From assembly GCF_001611795.1 (NCBI RefSeq), contig NZ_CP015098.1:1488001-1552000 (forward strand): a stretch of 64,000 bases of DNA. Reading direction: 5' to 3'. Each line of letters starts with the position of its first letter. Positions within the stretch are counted from its first letter, which is position 1. The translations under genes were made by a program, and so were the position numbers. The notes below the pieces were generated by a model. It did not search any database and had not been told where the DNA came from. It was given only the letters and a program-made list of their open reading frames with translations. Origin of the DNA: Streptomyces qaidamensis (lineage in GTDB: Bacteria; Actinomycetota; Actinomycetes; Streptomycetales; Streptomycetaceae). Positions 49,095-58,317 of this stretch are shown in pieces.

Positions 49095-49508
49095 TCACCG
49101 CACCAGCAGGTCAAGCAACCGCTCGGTCTCCGCCGCCGGGTCCGTGGTCAGGCCGGTGTGCACCGGGCCGGGCTGGACGATCGTGGAGCGGGGGGCGACG
49201 AGCCAGCGGAAGCGGCGTCCCGGGTCGTCGGACGCCGCCTGGCCGGCCGCGGAGCCGCCCGCGCAGAGGCTTTCGACGGCGCGCAGGGCGGCTCGGACCC
49301 CGGCCACGTCGGCCCGGGGGTCGAGGGCCAGCAGGCGGGTCTCGTCGAGGTGGGTGCGGGCACCGACGTACGCCTCGGCGCGGCAGTAGACGAGGACCCC
49401 GGCGTTGACGCACTCGCCGCGTTCGATGCGCGGGACGACGCGCAGAACGGCGTACTCGTAGACGTGGCGGTCCCGCGGTCCGCCCTTGATGATGTGCCGG
49501 TCGTTCAC
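49095..49508 (-). CDS. DUF3037 protein
   Basis: 137 residues. Contains the DUF3037 pattern: YEYAVLRVVPRIERGECVNA, GVLVYCRAEAYVGARTHLDE and a C-terminal strand. The GTG at 49508 overlaps the HipA-like stop (GTGA), so they are co-translated. Always-paired small partners of HipA-like proteins have this character. Function unknown. Confidence 0.85.
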   Translation of the reverse strand: MNDRHIIKGGPRDRHVYEYAVLRVVPRIERGECVNAGVLVYCRAEAYVGARTHLDETRLLALDPRADVAGVRAALRAVESLCAGGSAAGQAASDDPGRRFRWLVAPRSTIVQPGPVHTGLTTDPAAETERLLDLLVR

Positions 49509-50260
49509 TTCAGCCCCTGGATGCGGTCGTGGATGACGGCGGCCCGGGCGAGCAGCGGGCGCGCGTAGGCCTGCCTCAGATCGTCCGGCGTGGCGAAGCC
49601 GGGTTCGTCCGTGAGCCAGGCGTCCGGGATCTGTGCGGTGACGTCGGCGAGGAGTTCCCCGGTGACCAGGGGAGTCAAGTCGGCCGCGGCGGAGGTGACA
49701 TCGGGCGAGAAGGACGCCAGCGCGTGGTCGGAGGCGTCGTACGGGCGGGCGGCTGAGGCGTCCACGCCGGGCCAGTTGTGGTGCCAGATCATCGTCGCGC
49801 CGTGGTCGACGAGCCACAGCTCGCCCCGCCACCTCAGCAGGTTGGGATTGCGCCAGGACCGGTCGACGTTGTTGATCAGCGCGTCGAACCAGACCACCCG
49901 GCCGGCCTCCTCGGGGCTCACCGGGAACGCGAGCGGGTCGAACCCGAGGGCGCCGGAGAGGAAGTCCATGCCGAGGTTGGTGCCGCCGCTGGACCTCAGC
50001 AGGCTCTGCACCTGCTCGTCCGGTTCACCCAGTCCCAGCTCCGGGTCGAGCTCGACGGTGACCAGGCGGGGCATCCGCAGCCCGAGCCGGCGGGCGAGTT
50101 CGCCGCAGACGACCTCGGCGACCAGTGTCTTGCGGCCCTGTCCCGCACCGGTGAACTTCAGGACGTAGGTGCCGGAGTCGTCGGCCTCGACCAGGCCCGG
50201 CAGCGAACCGCCCTCGCGCAGGGGCGCGATGAAACGGGTCGCGATCACTTCCTTGAGCAT
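49505..50260 (-). CDS. HipA-like kinase family protein
   Basis: 251 residues. Kinase-like features: TYVLKFTGAGQGRKTLVAEV (ATP Lys), then WFDALINNVDRSWRNPNLLR with the catalytic Asp and Asn, and LWLVDHGATMIWHHN (metal Asp). This is the stand-alone HipA_2 fold rather than a full HipA toxin (about 440 residues), and no HipB antitoxin is present. It is coupled to the DUF3037 gene. Substrate unknown. ATG 50260. Confidence 0.85.
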   Translation of the reverse strand: MLKEVIATRFIAPLREGGSLPGLVEADDSGTYVLKFTGAGQGRKTLVAEVVCGELARRLGLRMPRLVTVELDPELGLGEPDEQVQSLLRSSGGTNLGMDFLSGALGFDPLAFPVSPEEAGRVVWFDALINNVDRSWRNPNLLRWRGELWLVDHGATMIWHHNWPGVDASAARPYDASDHALASFSPDVTSAAADLTPLVTGELLADVTAQIPDAWLTDEPGFATPDDLRQAYARPLLARAAVIHDRIQGLK

Positions 50261-50457
50261 CGTCCCAGGTTACTGACGTAGGCGGCGGTCGCGGCGACGG
50301 CCTCGCGGCACCGGGCCGGAACCCGACAGCCAACCGACAGCTCCGCTTTACCCGTGTCCTTCCGCGAACGGGCCAGGATTTCGGCAGGGTCTGAACAGCC
50401 GGTCCGCAAGGGCCGTACCTCTCCGCAGATCACGAAACCCCCGGAAGGAACGTCAGC

Positions 50458-50946
50458 ATGACCAGCGAATCAGTTCAGCCGATGTCGGGACCGAGCCGCC
50501 GCACCGTCGTGGCGGCGGTTGGCGCGGCGGGGCTCACCGTGGCGCTGACGGCGTGCGGGTCGGACGACAAGGCGTCCGACCCGTCCACCGAACAGGGCGC
50601 CACCGGCGGCGGCGCGACGAACGAAGGGGGCGGCTCGTCCGCCGGTGCGGGAGCCGGTGGTGCGGCGCTCGCGAAGACCACCGACATCCCCGAGGGCAGC
50701 GGCAAGATCTTCGAGGACGAGAAGGTGGTGGTCTCGCAGCCGGCCGCGGGCGACTACAAGGCCTTCTCGACGATCTGCACCCACCAGAACTGTCCGATGG
50801 TGGACCTCAAGGACGACGTCATCTCCTGCACCTGCCACGGCAGTCAGTTCTCCGTCCTCGACGGCAGTGTGAAGAAGGGCCCCGCGGTCAAGCCGCTGGA
50901 GGCGAAGAAGGTGACGGTGAACGGCGACTCCATCACGCTCGCCTGA
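50458..50946 (+). CDS. Rieske [2Fe-2S] protein, Tat-exported
   Basis: 162 residues. Twin-arginine signal (PSRRTVVAAVGAAGLTVALTA) with Cys after it, so probably a Tat lipoprotein. A Gly/Ser linker precedes the Rieske domain with FSTICTHQNCPM and ISCTCHGSQFSVLDGS, giving both Cys/His pairs. Electron transfer partner not evident. Its last 14 bp overlap the convergent gene. Confidence 0.93.
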   Translation: MTSESVQPMSGPSRRTVVAAVGAAGLTVALTACGSDDKASDPSTEQGATGGGATNEGGGSSAGAGAGGAALAKTTDIPEGSGKIFEDEKVVVSQPAAGDYKAFSTICTHQNCPMVDLKDDVISCTCHGSQFSVLDGSVKKGPAVKPLEAKKVTVNGDSITLA

Positions 50947-51583
50947 TTCCGCCCGGACGCTCCAGGCCCGCCAGCACCTCGTCCGTGGTCGCGACCGTGG
51001 CGACCAACGCGAGGGTGTGGCGGATCATCGCGGGGGTGTAGTCGGAAGGCACCCCCGCGATGGCGTCCGCCGGGACGACGACGGTGTAGCCGCGGTTCAC
51101 GGCGTCGAACACGGCGTTGGGCACCGCCACGTTGGCCGAGACCCCGGTGACGATCAGCGTGCGGCAGCCGAGGTTGCGCAGCAGCGGGTCGACGTCGGTG
51201 CCCGTGAGGGGTGACAGCCCGTGCAGCCGCCGTACGACGAGGTCCTCGTCGGCGACCTCGATCGGGGCCGCCACCCGCACCGCCGGGGTGCCGGCCAACT
51301 GCTGGACGGGCAGGCGTACGGCGGCACGGAAGAGACGGGCGTTGCGGCTGGCCCCGCGGCCGTCGGGGCGGCGCTCGGCGACGGCGTGCACGACCTGAAC
51401 GCCCCTTTCATGGGCGGCTGTCACCAGACGGGCGACGTTGGCGAGGGCACCACCGGTGCGGGCCTCCTCGGCGAGTTCGGGCAGGGCGCTGTCCGCCCCG
51501 ACGACGCCCTCCTGGCACTCGACGGTGAGCAGCACCGTGGTGCCCGGTTCGAGGAGTTGGCTGAGGGCTTCGTACGAGGGCAC
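50933..51583 (-). CDS. Isochorismatase-fold protein lacking the usual catalytic Cys
   Basis: 216 residues from GTG 51583. Isochorismatase-like layout with TTVLLTVECQEGVVGADSAL (Glu where Asp is usual in some members) and TLIVTGVSANVAVPNAVFDA. In cysteine hydrolases the position after N-V would be Cys (GV-x-T-N-x-C-V); here it is Ala. Isochorismatases such as PhzD also lack that Cys and act through Asp, so hydrolysis of an enol ether is possible, or the protein is inactive. Confidence 0.82.
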   Translation of the reverse strand: MPSYEALSQLLEPGTTVLLTVECQEGVVGADSALPELAEEARTGGALANVARLVTAAHERGVQVVHAVAERRPDGRGASRNARLFRAAVRLPVQQLAGTPAVRVAAPIEVADEDLVVRRLHGLSPLTGTDVDPLLRNLGCRTLIVTGVSANVAVPNAVFDAVNRGYTVVVPADAIAGVPSDYTPAMIRHTLALVATVATTDEVLAGLERPGGIRRA

Positions 51584-51715
51584 GGTTCCCCCTGTCACCG
51601 GCGGCTGGGCGGGCGAGCGTAACCACCATTGCGCACGGACGGAAGAGCACCCATCCTTTTCTGACGTGATGTCAGAGGATCTCCTCTGGCACGACGTGGG
51701 AGAAAGAGGGGGAGC

Positions 51716-52186
51716 ATGACCGTCACGCAGCAGCGCAGAGGCCGGAAGATCATGATGACGCCGGGCGAGCTGGACGACTTCCTGACCACCCAGCGCACCT
51801 GCCGGGTCGCCACGGTGTCGGCCGGCGGCGCACCGCACGTGAGCACGCTGTGGTTCGCCTGGGACGGCGCGTCGATGTGGCTCTACTCGGTCGTGCGCAG
51901 CAAGCGGTGGACCGACCTGCGGCGCGACCCGCGGGTGGCGATCGTGGTCGACACCGGCGAGGAGTACGACGAGCTGCGCGGCGCCGAGCTGTCCGGCACG
52001 GCCGAGTTCGTGGGGGAGATACCGCGCACGGGCGAGCTGCGCGCCGAACTCGACGTCCCGGAGACGCTGTTCGCGCGGAAGAACTTCGGCCTGGAGGAGA
52101 TGCCGCACGACGGCCGGCACGCCTGGATCCGGCTGACGCCGGAGAAGATCGTCTCCTGGGACTTCCGCAAACTGGCCGGGCAGTAG
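51716..52186 (+). CDS. PPOX-class F420/FMN-dependent flavoprotein
   Basis: 156 residues with a split-barrel fold: LDDFLTTQRTCRVATVSAGG, PHVSTLWFAWDGASMWLYSV and SKRWTDLRRDPRVAIVVDTG. Proteins of this group bind F420 or FMN and reduce diverse compounds. ATG 51716 follows AGGGGGAGC. It is convergent with the LysR gene. Confidence 0.88.
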   Translation: MTVTQQRRGRKIMMTPGELDDFLTTQRTCRVATVSAGGAPHVSTLWFAWDGASMWLYSVVRSKRWTDLRRDPRVAIVVDTGEEYDELRGAELSGTAEFVGEIPRTGELRAELDVPETLFARKNFGLEEMPHDGRHAWIRLTPEKIVSWDFRKLAGQ

Positions 52187-52199
52187 CTTCCCGGGCGCT

Positions 52200-53102
52200 T
52201 CAGCCGACGCTCTCCCCCGCCTCCCGCAGGGCCTGCACCGCCGCCCGGATCGACGGGCGGCGGTCCGCGTCCGCGCGCCAGACGACGTACACGTGCCGCC
52301 GGACCCGCTGCCTGAGGGGCACGGTCACGACCCCGGCGGGCACGGGACGGCGGCCGAGCACCGGGGCGATGCACACCCCGAGCCCTGCGGCGACCAGCGC
52401 CAGCTGAGTGTGGTTCTCGGCGGCGCGGTGGCCGACGATCGGCTCGACGCCCTTGGAGCGCAGGGTGAACATCAGCCACTCGTGGCAGAACTCGCCCTCG
52501 CCCCAGGTGATCCACTCGTCGTCGGCGAACTCGGCGAGATCCACCTCCTCGCGCGCCGCGAGCCGGTGGGCCACCGGCATGGCGACCTCGGCCGGGTCGT
52601 CCAGGATCGACGCTTTGACCAGCCCGTCGGGCAGGGCCATCGGCTTGTTGTACCAGTCGAGCACCACGGCGAGGTCGAGGTCGCCGCGCACGACTCCGGC
52701 GATGCCGAGCTCCGGTTCGAGCTCGCAGGAGCGCAGCCGGAGCGCGGGGTGCTGATCGCGCAGCGCGGCCAGCGCGTGGGGGAACAGGCCGCGTGCGGCC
52801 GTCGGGAACGCCGACAGTCTGAGCTCCCCCACGACCTGCCCGCGCTGCGCCTCCAGGTCCGACTGGGCGAGTTCGACCTGGGACAGGATGCGTGCGGCGT
52901 GCTCGGCGAGCAGCCGGCCCGCGTCGGTGAGCCGCACGCCCCGCCCGTTCTTGGCGAGGAGCTGCTGCCCGACCTCCCGTTCCAGCTTGGAGAGCTGCTG
53001 CGAGACGGCGGACGTGGTGATGTGCAGCCCCTCGGCCGCGCCGCTGACCGAGCCGTGCCGGGCGAGGGCATCGAGGGTGCGCAGGCGCTCCAGATTCAAC
53101 AT
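52200..53102 (-). CDS. LysR-family regulator
   Basis: 300 residues. N-terminal winged helix NLERLRTLDALARHGSVSGA and ITTSAVSQQLSKLEREVGQQ; the rest is a LysR substrate domain. Divergent from an EamA transporter, which it probably controls; the 75-bp gap would hold both promoters. ATG 53102. Confidence 0.92.
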   Translation of the reverse strand: MLNLERLRTLDALARHGSVSGAAEGLHITTSAVSQQLSKLEREVGQQLLAKNGRGVRLTDAGRLLAEHAARILSQVELAQSDLEAQRGQVVGELRLSAFPTAARGLFPHALAALRDQHPALRLRSCELEPELGIAGVVRGDLDLAVVLDWYNKPMALPDGLVKASILDDPAEVAMPVAHRLAAREEVDLAEFADDEWITWGEGEFCHEWLMFTLRSKGVEPIVGHRAAENHTQLALVAAGLGVCIAPVLGRRPVPAGVVTVPLRQRVRRHVYVVWRADADRRPSIRAAVQALREAGESVG

Positions 53103-53177
53103 GTAAGCAATGCTACGCAGTACCGAGTGCGAAATCTCGATTGTGCTACGAGGTTCTGGTGCCACATCGTGGCTGCC

Positions 53178-54131
53178 ATGAGCACCGTCACCACACCGCC
53201 CGGCCTGGTCGCCGCCGCCCCGTCCGCACCGGCCCGCCGCCGCCTCGACTGGCGCCTCCGGTTCGCCGCCCTGTCCCTGATCTGGGGCTTCAGCTTCCTC
53301 CTCATCAAGGTGGGCACCGGGGCGTACGCGCCGTTCCAGGTGACGCTCGGCCGGCTGCTGTTCGGCACGGCAGTACTGGCCGCCGCCATGGCGGTGCGCC
53401 GTGAGCGGCTGCCGCGCGGGGTCCGGGTCTGGGGGCATCTGACGGTCGCCGCGTTCCTCCTCAACGCCCTGCCGTTCTCGCTGTTCGCGTACGCCGAACT
53501 GACCATCCCGTCCACGCTGGCGGGCATCTGCAACGCGACCTCACCGCTGTGGGGCATGGCGCTGTCGCTGATCGCCCTGTCGGAGGACCGCCCGACCCGG
53601 GTGCGGGTCGCCGGGCTCGGCCTCGGCTTCCTCGGGGTGCTCACGGTGCTGGGTGCCTGGCAGGGCTTCCACGGCCTGGACGCCACCGGGACGGCACTGG
53701 CCCTGCTCGGCTCCCTCAGCTACCCGATCGGCTGGATCTACGTCCGCCGCACCCTGGCCGGGACCGGCGACTCCCACCTGTCGATGACCGGTGCCCAGCT
53801 GCTGCTCGCGACGGTCCAGCTGGCGGTCGTCACCCCGCTGTTCACGACCCTGCCCACCCGCATGTCCGTCGGACCGCTGCTGGCGATCGCCGCCCTGGGC
53901 GCACTGGGCACGGGCCTGGCGGTGCTCCTCCAGTACGGCCTGGTCGCCGAGGTCGGCCCGACGACCGCCCAGATGGTCACGTACTTCATCCCGGTCATCG
54001 CCACGGCCGCGGGCGTGGCTCTGCTCGGCGAGGCGCTCACGTGGTCGACCCCGGTAGGTGCGTTGATCGTCCTGACGGGAGCGGCACTCACCCAGATCCG
54101 CCCGAAGCCCCGCCGGACATTTCAGCCGTAG
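53178..54131 (+). CDS. EamA/DMT-family transporter
   Basis: 317 residues, ten membrane helices in two EamA repeats (FAALSLIWGFSFLLIKVGTG, LTIPSTLAGICNATSPLWGM, VGPTTAQMVTYFIPVIATAA). ATG 53178 has no strong ribosome site. Divergent LysR regulator suggests inducible export of an unknown metabolite. Followed by a 498-bp repeat-rich region. Confidence 0.9.
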   Translation: MSTVTTPPGLVAAAPSAPARRRLDWRLRFAALSLIWGFSFLLIKVGTGAYAPFQVTLGRLLFGTAVLAAAMAVRRERLPRGVRVWGHLTVAAFLLNALPFSLFAYAELTIPSTLAGICNATSPLWGMALSLIALSEDRPTRVRVAGLGLGFLGVLTVLGAWQGFHGLDATGTALALLGSLSYPIGWIYVRRTLAGTGDSHLSMTGAQLLLATVQLAVVTPLFTTLPTRMSVGPLLAIAALGALGTGLAVLLQYGLVAEVGPTTAQMVTYFIPVIATAAGVALLGEALTWSTPVGALIVLTGAALTQIRPKPRRTFQP

Positions 54132-54629
54132 CTCCGCCGGACATTTCGGCCGTAGCTCCGCGGTGCCCAACGCCTGGGCTGCTGCCCCGGTTCAGATCGG
54201 CTGGGGACGGCGTCCCGGCCGTGACCGCGCACGGGGCAGGGGTCCGCGCCGCGTCTCAGTCGTCGCCCTCGCGGCCCAAGGCCCCCGCCGGAGTCCCCGC
54301 GCCGAAGTTCCACGGAGGTTCGGCTCCGCAGGGCCGACGCTCGGGCGGCGTCCCGGCCGTGAACCCCGCACGGGCCGAGGGGCGACGCCGCGGCTCCGTC
54401 GCCATCCCTCGCGGGCCGGAAGCCCCGGCCGGCATCTCGCTCCCAGCTCCACGGAGGCCAGAAGCCCCAGCTGCGGTTTCAGCCCTCACGGCGCGCGGAC
54501 CCAAAGACCCGGCCGGGGTCCGGGTCTCCACCTCCGCAAAGGCCCGGCGCCACGGCCGTGGCTGCGCGCCGGCCCGGGGGCAGGAAGCCGCACGCCAGTC
54601 GTAGCTCCGCGCAGAGGCCCGTCATCTGA
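54132..54629. repeat. Imperfect ~140-bp repeats in an intergenic region
   Basis: Segments such as GGCGTCCCGGCCGTGA (54210 and 54350), AGTTCCACGGAGG/AGCTCCACGGAGG (54306 and 54448) and GCGGRCCSRAAGMCCCSGCC-like stretches recur with a spacing of about 140 bp. Short CGTAGCTCCGC units occur at both ends (54128, 54152, 54600, 54636). Reading frames through it show repeated GPKAPAGV-like peptides but none has a start signal or proper context. No gene is supported. Confidence 0.6.
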
Positions 54630-55961
54630 TCAGTCGTAGCTCCGCGCCGGAGCGGGCCCGACCGCCGAGGTGATCACGTCGGCCAGCGTCTCGATCTCGC
54701 CCCCGGTGAGCGTCGAGACGGTGACCCGGATGCCTGGCGGCGCGGCCAGCCGGAAGCGGGCTCCGGGGGCCACGGCCCAGCCGGCGTGCAGCAGCCGGGC
54801 GACGGCGCCGGTCTCGTCCGGCACCGGCACCCACACGTTCATGCCGCTGCGCCCGTGCGCCACGACACCGCGCCGTTCGAGCGCGTCGATCAGCGCGTCC
54901 CGCCGGCTCCCGTACGACGCCGCCACCTCGGCCGCGTCCACCGCACCGTCGGCCCACAGCCGTACCAGGGCCCGCTGCATCAGCTGGCTGACCCAGCCCG
55001 GTCCGAGCCGGTGCCGTCCACGGACCCGGTCCACGGTGAGGGCGTCCCCGGTGAGCAGGGCGAGCCGCAGATCGGGGCCGTAGGCCTTGGCCGCCGAGCG
55101 GACGAACGCCCAGTGCCGGGTGACTCCGGCCAACGGGTGCAGGGGCACGTCGACGATGCCGTGCCCGTGATCGTCCTCGATCAGCAGGACCTCGGGGTGC
55201 TCCCGGAGCACGGCTCGCAGGGCACGCGCGCGCGGCGCGCTCACCGCCGCGCCGGTCGGGTTCTGCGCCCGGTCCGTCACGATCAGGGCGCGCGCGCCGG
55301 CCTCCAGCGCCCGGCGCACGTCCTCCGCGCGGGGCCCCTCGTCGTCGACACCCACCGGGACGGTCCGCAGTCCGAGTGCCGGCACGAGATCGAGGGTGCG
55401 GCCCCAGCCGGGGTCCTCGACGGCGACGGTGTCGCCGGGCTTGAGGTGGGCCGCCAGCACCCGTTCGACGCCGTCCAGCGCCCCGGAGACCACGGCGACC
55501 GGCCCCTGCGGAACCCCGTCGGCGTCGAAACCGGCCCTCGCGATCCGGGCCAGCTCCGGTTCCACGGCGGTCTCCCCGTAGAGCACGGGTGCCCGATCGC
55601 CCTCGGCGGCCGCCGCCGCGAACGCGCCCGCGAGCGGCGGCAGCAGCGCCGGGTCCGGATTGCCCTGCGCGACGTCCCGCACGCCCTCGGGGACGTCCAC
55701 CCTGAAGTGCTCGCGCCCGGTCGTCGCCGGCGCGGGCCGCACCCGGCTGCCCCGCCTGCCCGCGGTCTCGATGACCCCCCGCTCGCGCAGGGTCCGGTAC
55801 GCGGCCGCGACCGTGTTGGGATTCACCCCCAGCCGTTCCGCCAACTGCCGCATGGGAGGCAGCAGTTGACCTGGCCGCAGCCCGCCGTCCCCCACCGCGC
55901 GCTCGATGCTCGCGGAAATGTCCGCTGCGCGACGCCCACTGATCCGATACTCTCCTAGCAC
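54630..55961 (-). CDS. MocR/GntR-type regulator with aminotransferase domain
   Basis: 443 residues. N-terminal GntR winged helix (SIERAVGDGGLRPGQLLPPM, RLGVNPNTVAAAYRTLRERG) and a fold-type I aminotransferase-like domain with PLP Lys in FVRSAAKAYGPDLRLALLTG. Such proteins (PdxR-like) sense PLP and control vitamin B6 or transporter genes. The GTG start at 55961 is 24 bp from the divergent FMN-binding gene, with a 12-bp palindrome in between. Confidence 0.9.
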   Translation of the reverse strand: MLGEYRISGRRAADISASIERAVGDGGLRPGQLLPPMRQLAERLGVNPNTVAAAYRTLRERGVIETAGRRGSRVRPAPATTGREHFRVDVPEGVRDVAQGNPDPALLPPLAGAFAAAAAEGDRAPVLYGETAVEPELARIARAGFDADGVPQGPVAVVSGALDGVERVLAAHLKPGDTVAVEDPGWGRTLDLVPALGLRTVPVGVDDEGPRAEDVRRALEAGARALIVTDRAQNPTGAAVSAPRARALRAVLREHPEVLLIEDDHGHGIVDVPLHPLAGVTRHWAFVRSAAKAYGPDLRLALLTGDALTVDRVRGRHRLGPGWVSQLMQRALVRLWADGAVDAAEVAASYGSRRDALIDALERRGVVAHGRSGMNVWVPVPDETGAVARLLHAGWAVAPGARFRLAAPPGIRVTVSTLTGGEIETLADVITSAVGPAPARSYD

Positions 55962-55972
55962 AAAACCGATTA

Positions 55973-55984
55973 TGCACTAGTGCA
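55973..55984. promoter_or_regulatory. Candidate MocR operator
   Basis: TGCACTAGTGCA is a perfect 12-bp dyad directly before the divergent ATG. CTAGCACAA (55955) and CTAGTGCAA (55977) form an imperfect direct repeat 22 bp apart, a spacing that suits MocR dimers. Confidence 0.5.
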
Positions 55985-56683
55985 ATGGAGAGCGCCATGC
56001 AGGGGACCGCGCAGACGCCGTCGCAGCCCGAGACCGGCTACACCCCGACCGATCGCACCGTCCCCACCCGCTCCCCGGACCGGGCGTCGTACGACAAGGA
56101 CTTGGTGCACTCGATACTCGACGAGGCCTACGTGTGCCACCTCGGTTTCGTCCGCGACGGCGCGCCGGTCGTGCTGCCCACGCTGTACGCCCGGGTCGGC
56201 GAGCGGCTGTACGTGCACGGCTCCACCGGCTCGCGCCCGCTGCGGGCGGCCGGTCAGGCCGACCCGGGCCTTGAGGTCTGCCTGACGGTCACGCACGTCG
56301 ACGGTCTGGTCCTCGCCCGCTCGGCCTTCCACCACTCGATCAACTACCGCTCCGTCGTGGTGCACGGCGTCGCCCACGACGTGACGGACCCCGACGAGAA
56401 GCGGCAGGCCCTGGATGCGCTGGTCGACCACGTCATGCCCGGCCGCTCCGCCGACTCGCGCCCCGCCAACAAGAAGGAACTCGCCGCGACCGCCGTGCTC
56501 CGCCTGGACCTGGACGAGGTCTCCGCGAAGCTGCGCACCGGCGGCGTGAACGACGAACCGGAGGACCTCACCCTCCCCCATTGGGCCGGTGTCGTCCCGG
56601 TGCGGCGCACCTACGGCACCCCGCTCGCCGACGCCGGCCTGGCCCCCGGCACCGAACTGCCCGGCTACCTCGGGGCCCTGTGA
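55985..56683 (+). CDS. Pyridoxamine 5'-phosphate oxidase-like FMN-binding protein
   Basis: 232 residues. HSILDEAYVCHLGFVRDGAP, VLPTLYARVGERLYVHGSTG and SINYRSVVVHGVAHDVTD fit the split-barrel Pyridox_ox_2 family. Divergent from the MocR gene, so probably its target; a link to B6 metabolism is inferred. ATG 55985 or 55997. Its stop overlaps the next start (TGATG). Confidence 0.88.
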   Translation: MESAMQGTAQTPSQPETGYTPTDRTVPTRSPDRASYDKDLVHSILDEAYVCHLGFVRDGAPVVLPTLYARVGERLYVHGSTGSRPLRAAGQADPGLEVCLTVTHVDGLVLARSAFHHSINYRSVVVHGVAHDVTDPDEKRQALDALVDHVMPGRSADSRPANKKELAATAVLRLDLDEVSAKLRTGGVNDEPEDLTLPHWAGVVPVRRTYGTPLADAGLAPGTELPGYLGAL

Positions 56684-57315
56684 TGCTGATCCACCCCTGG
56701 GACGCGCCCCGCGCCGACGCCGAGTGGCAACAGTGGCTGGCCGGTCACGACTTCGGCCAACTCGCCGTCAACGGCTTGCCGGGCGAAGCGCCCCACGTCC
56801 AGCCCCTGCACTTCGCCTACGACGCCGGGCGCGGCGAGATCGTCACCCATCTCGCCCGCCCGAACCCGCTCTGGCCCGCGCTGGAGGCCTGCCCGGACGT
56901 CCTGCTGAGCGTGGTCGACGACTACGTGTTCGTACCCGGGCCCTGGCAGGCCGCCCCGGGCGTCCCGCCCGAGCACGGCACCCCGACGAGCTTCTACACG
57001 GCCGTACAGCTCCGCTGCCGCGCCCATGTCGTGGACGACCCGGCGGAGAAGGCCGCGCTGCTCAACCGCCAGGTCGACCACTTCCAGCCGCGGGGCGGCT
57101 CCGCACGGGCAGCGGCGGGTGAGGCCCCGTACGGCGGAATGCTCGCCGGCATTCGCGGCCTGCGCCTCGAAGTGACGGACGCAAGGGCGAAGTTCAAGTA
57201 CGCGAGCCACAAGCCGGCCGTAGTCCGGGACCGGATCGCCGCGGGCCTCGCGGCCCGCGGCGGTCCGGGTGATGCGAGGGCTCGCGACCACCTCCTGCAC
57301 AGGCAGGAGACCTAG
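56683..57315 (+). CDS. FMN-binding negative transcriptional regulator-like (PaiB type)
   Basis: 210 residues. MLIHPWDAPRADAEWQQWLA, PHVQPLHFAYDAGRGEIVTH, ARPNPLWPAL and FQPRGGSARAAAGEAPYGGM match the FMN_bind_2/PaiB family. ATG 56683 overlaps the upstream stop, so the two flavoproteins are co-translated. PaiB affects sporulation and protease genes in Bacillus; the role in actinomycetes is unknown. Confidence 0.87.
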   Translation: MLIHPWDAPRADAEWQQWLAGHDFGQLAVNGLPGEAPHVQPLHFAYDAGRGEIVTHLARPNPLWPALEACPDVLLSVVDDYVFVPGPWQAAPGVPPEHGTPTSFYTAVQLRCRAHVVDDPAEKAALLNRQVDHFQPRGGSARAAAGEAPYGGMLAGIRGLRLEVTDARAKFKYASHKPAVVRDRIAAGLAARGGPGDARARDHLLHRQET

Positions 57316-57366
57316 GGCGCGACCCCGCGCCACACGGCCGAACCGCCTCACACGACTGTCACCGCG

Positions 57367-58317
57367 TCACACGACCGTCACCGGCTCCTCGCGCGTCCGG
57401 GCGCCTCGTGCCTCCTCCGCCGCGAGGCCCGCCACCGCGCCGAGCATCAGCAGGGTCCCGGCCAGCGTCGCCGCCGTGAGCTGCTCGCCGAGCAGGACGA
57501 CGGCGAGCACCGCCGCGCTCACCGGTTCGAGCAGCATGATCACCGAGACGGTGGCGGACCGCACGACGGCCGCGCCCGCGAAGTAGAGGCCGTAGGCGAG
57601 CGCGGTGGGGACGGCGGCGACGTAGATCAGCAGGAGCAGGAGCCGGCCGGGCTCCTCGGTGTGCGGCAGCAGTCCCTCCGCCAGGGCGAACGGCAGCAGG
57701 CACAGGCTGGTGACGGCGAAGGCCCCGGCGGTCGTCCGCGCGGCGTCGGCCTCGCCGTCGCGGCCCCACCGGCGGGTGAGCAGGGTCATCGCGCTGTACC
57801 CGGCCGCGGACAGCAGCGCGAGCAGCACACCCACGGGGCGTACGGTCGCGCCCCCTCCGCCCACGACGAGGACCGCGAGCCCGGCGAGGGCACCCGTGAC
57901 GGCGACGGCACCGCCACGGCCCAGCCGCTCGGCCAGGATCAGCCGGGCGCCGAGCGCGATGAGGACGGGACCCGCGCCCAAGGTCACGACGGTGGCCACG
58001 GCGAGGCCGGTGGCGGAAACGGCCGCGAAGTACGCGGTCTGGAAGACGGCGAGCCAGAACCCGGTGACCCCGGCCCGCAGCGCCCGGCGGCCGAGCGGTT
58101 CACGCACGGGAGTTCCGGCGCGCGGCCGCAGCAGGCGGACCGCGAGCAGCAGCACGAGACCGGTGGCGCAGCGCCAGAAGGAAAGAGCGACGGGCCCCAT
58201 GTCGCTGGCCCGGTAGACCAGGGAGGCGGCCGCACCCGCGGTGCCCCAGGCGACACCGGCGACGATCAGATAGAGGAGGCCTCGCCCGATGGGCAGGCCG
58301 GAGGCAGTGTTCGACAC
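57367..58317 (-). CDS. EamA/DMT-family transporter
   Basis: 316 residues, ten helices in two repeats ([60 protein letters not shown]). GTG 58317 with GGAGAG upstream. Next to a second EamA gene on the same strand, about 240 bp upstream. Substrate unknown. Confidence 0.88.
   Translation of the reverse strand: MSNTASGLPIGRGLLYLIVAGVAWGTAGAAASLVYRASDMGPVALSFWRCATGLVLLLAVRLLRPRAGTPVREPLGRRALRAGVTGFWLAVFQTAYFAAVSATGLAVATVVTLGAGPVLIALGARLILAERLGRGGAVAVTGALAGLAVLVVGGGGATVRPVGVLLALLSAAGYSAMTLLTRRWGRDGEADAARTTAGAFAVTSLCLLPFALAEGLLPHTEEPGRLLLLLIYVAAVPTALAYGLYFAGAAVVRSATVSVIMLLEPVSAAVLAVVLLGEQLTAATLAGTLLMLGAVAGLAAEEARGARTREEPVTVV

Noticed and set aside
53549..54604. 351-residue plus-strand frame through the repeat region
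   Set aside because: Its first half is a shadow of the EamA gene; the second half has repeat periodicity but no start.
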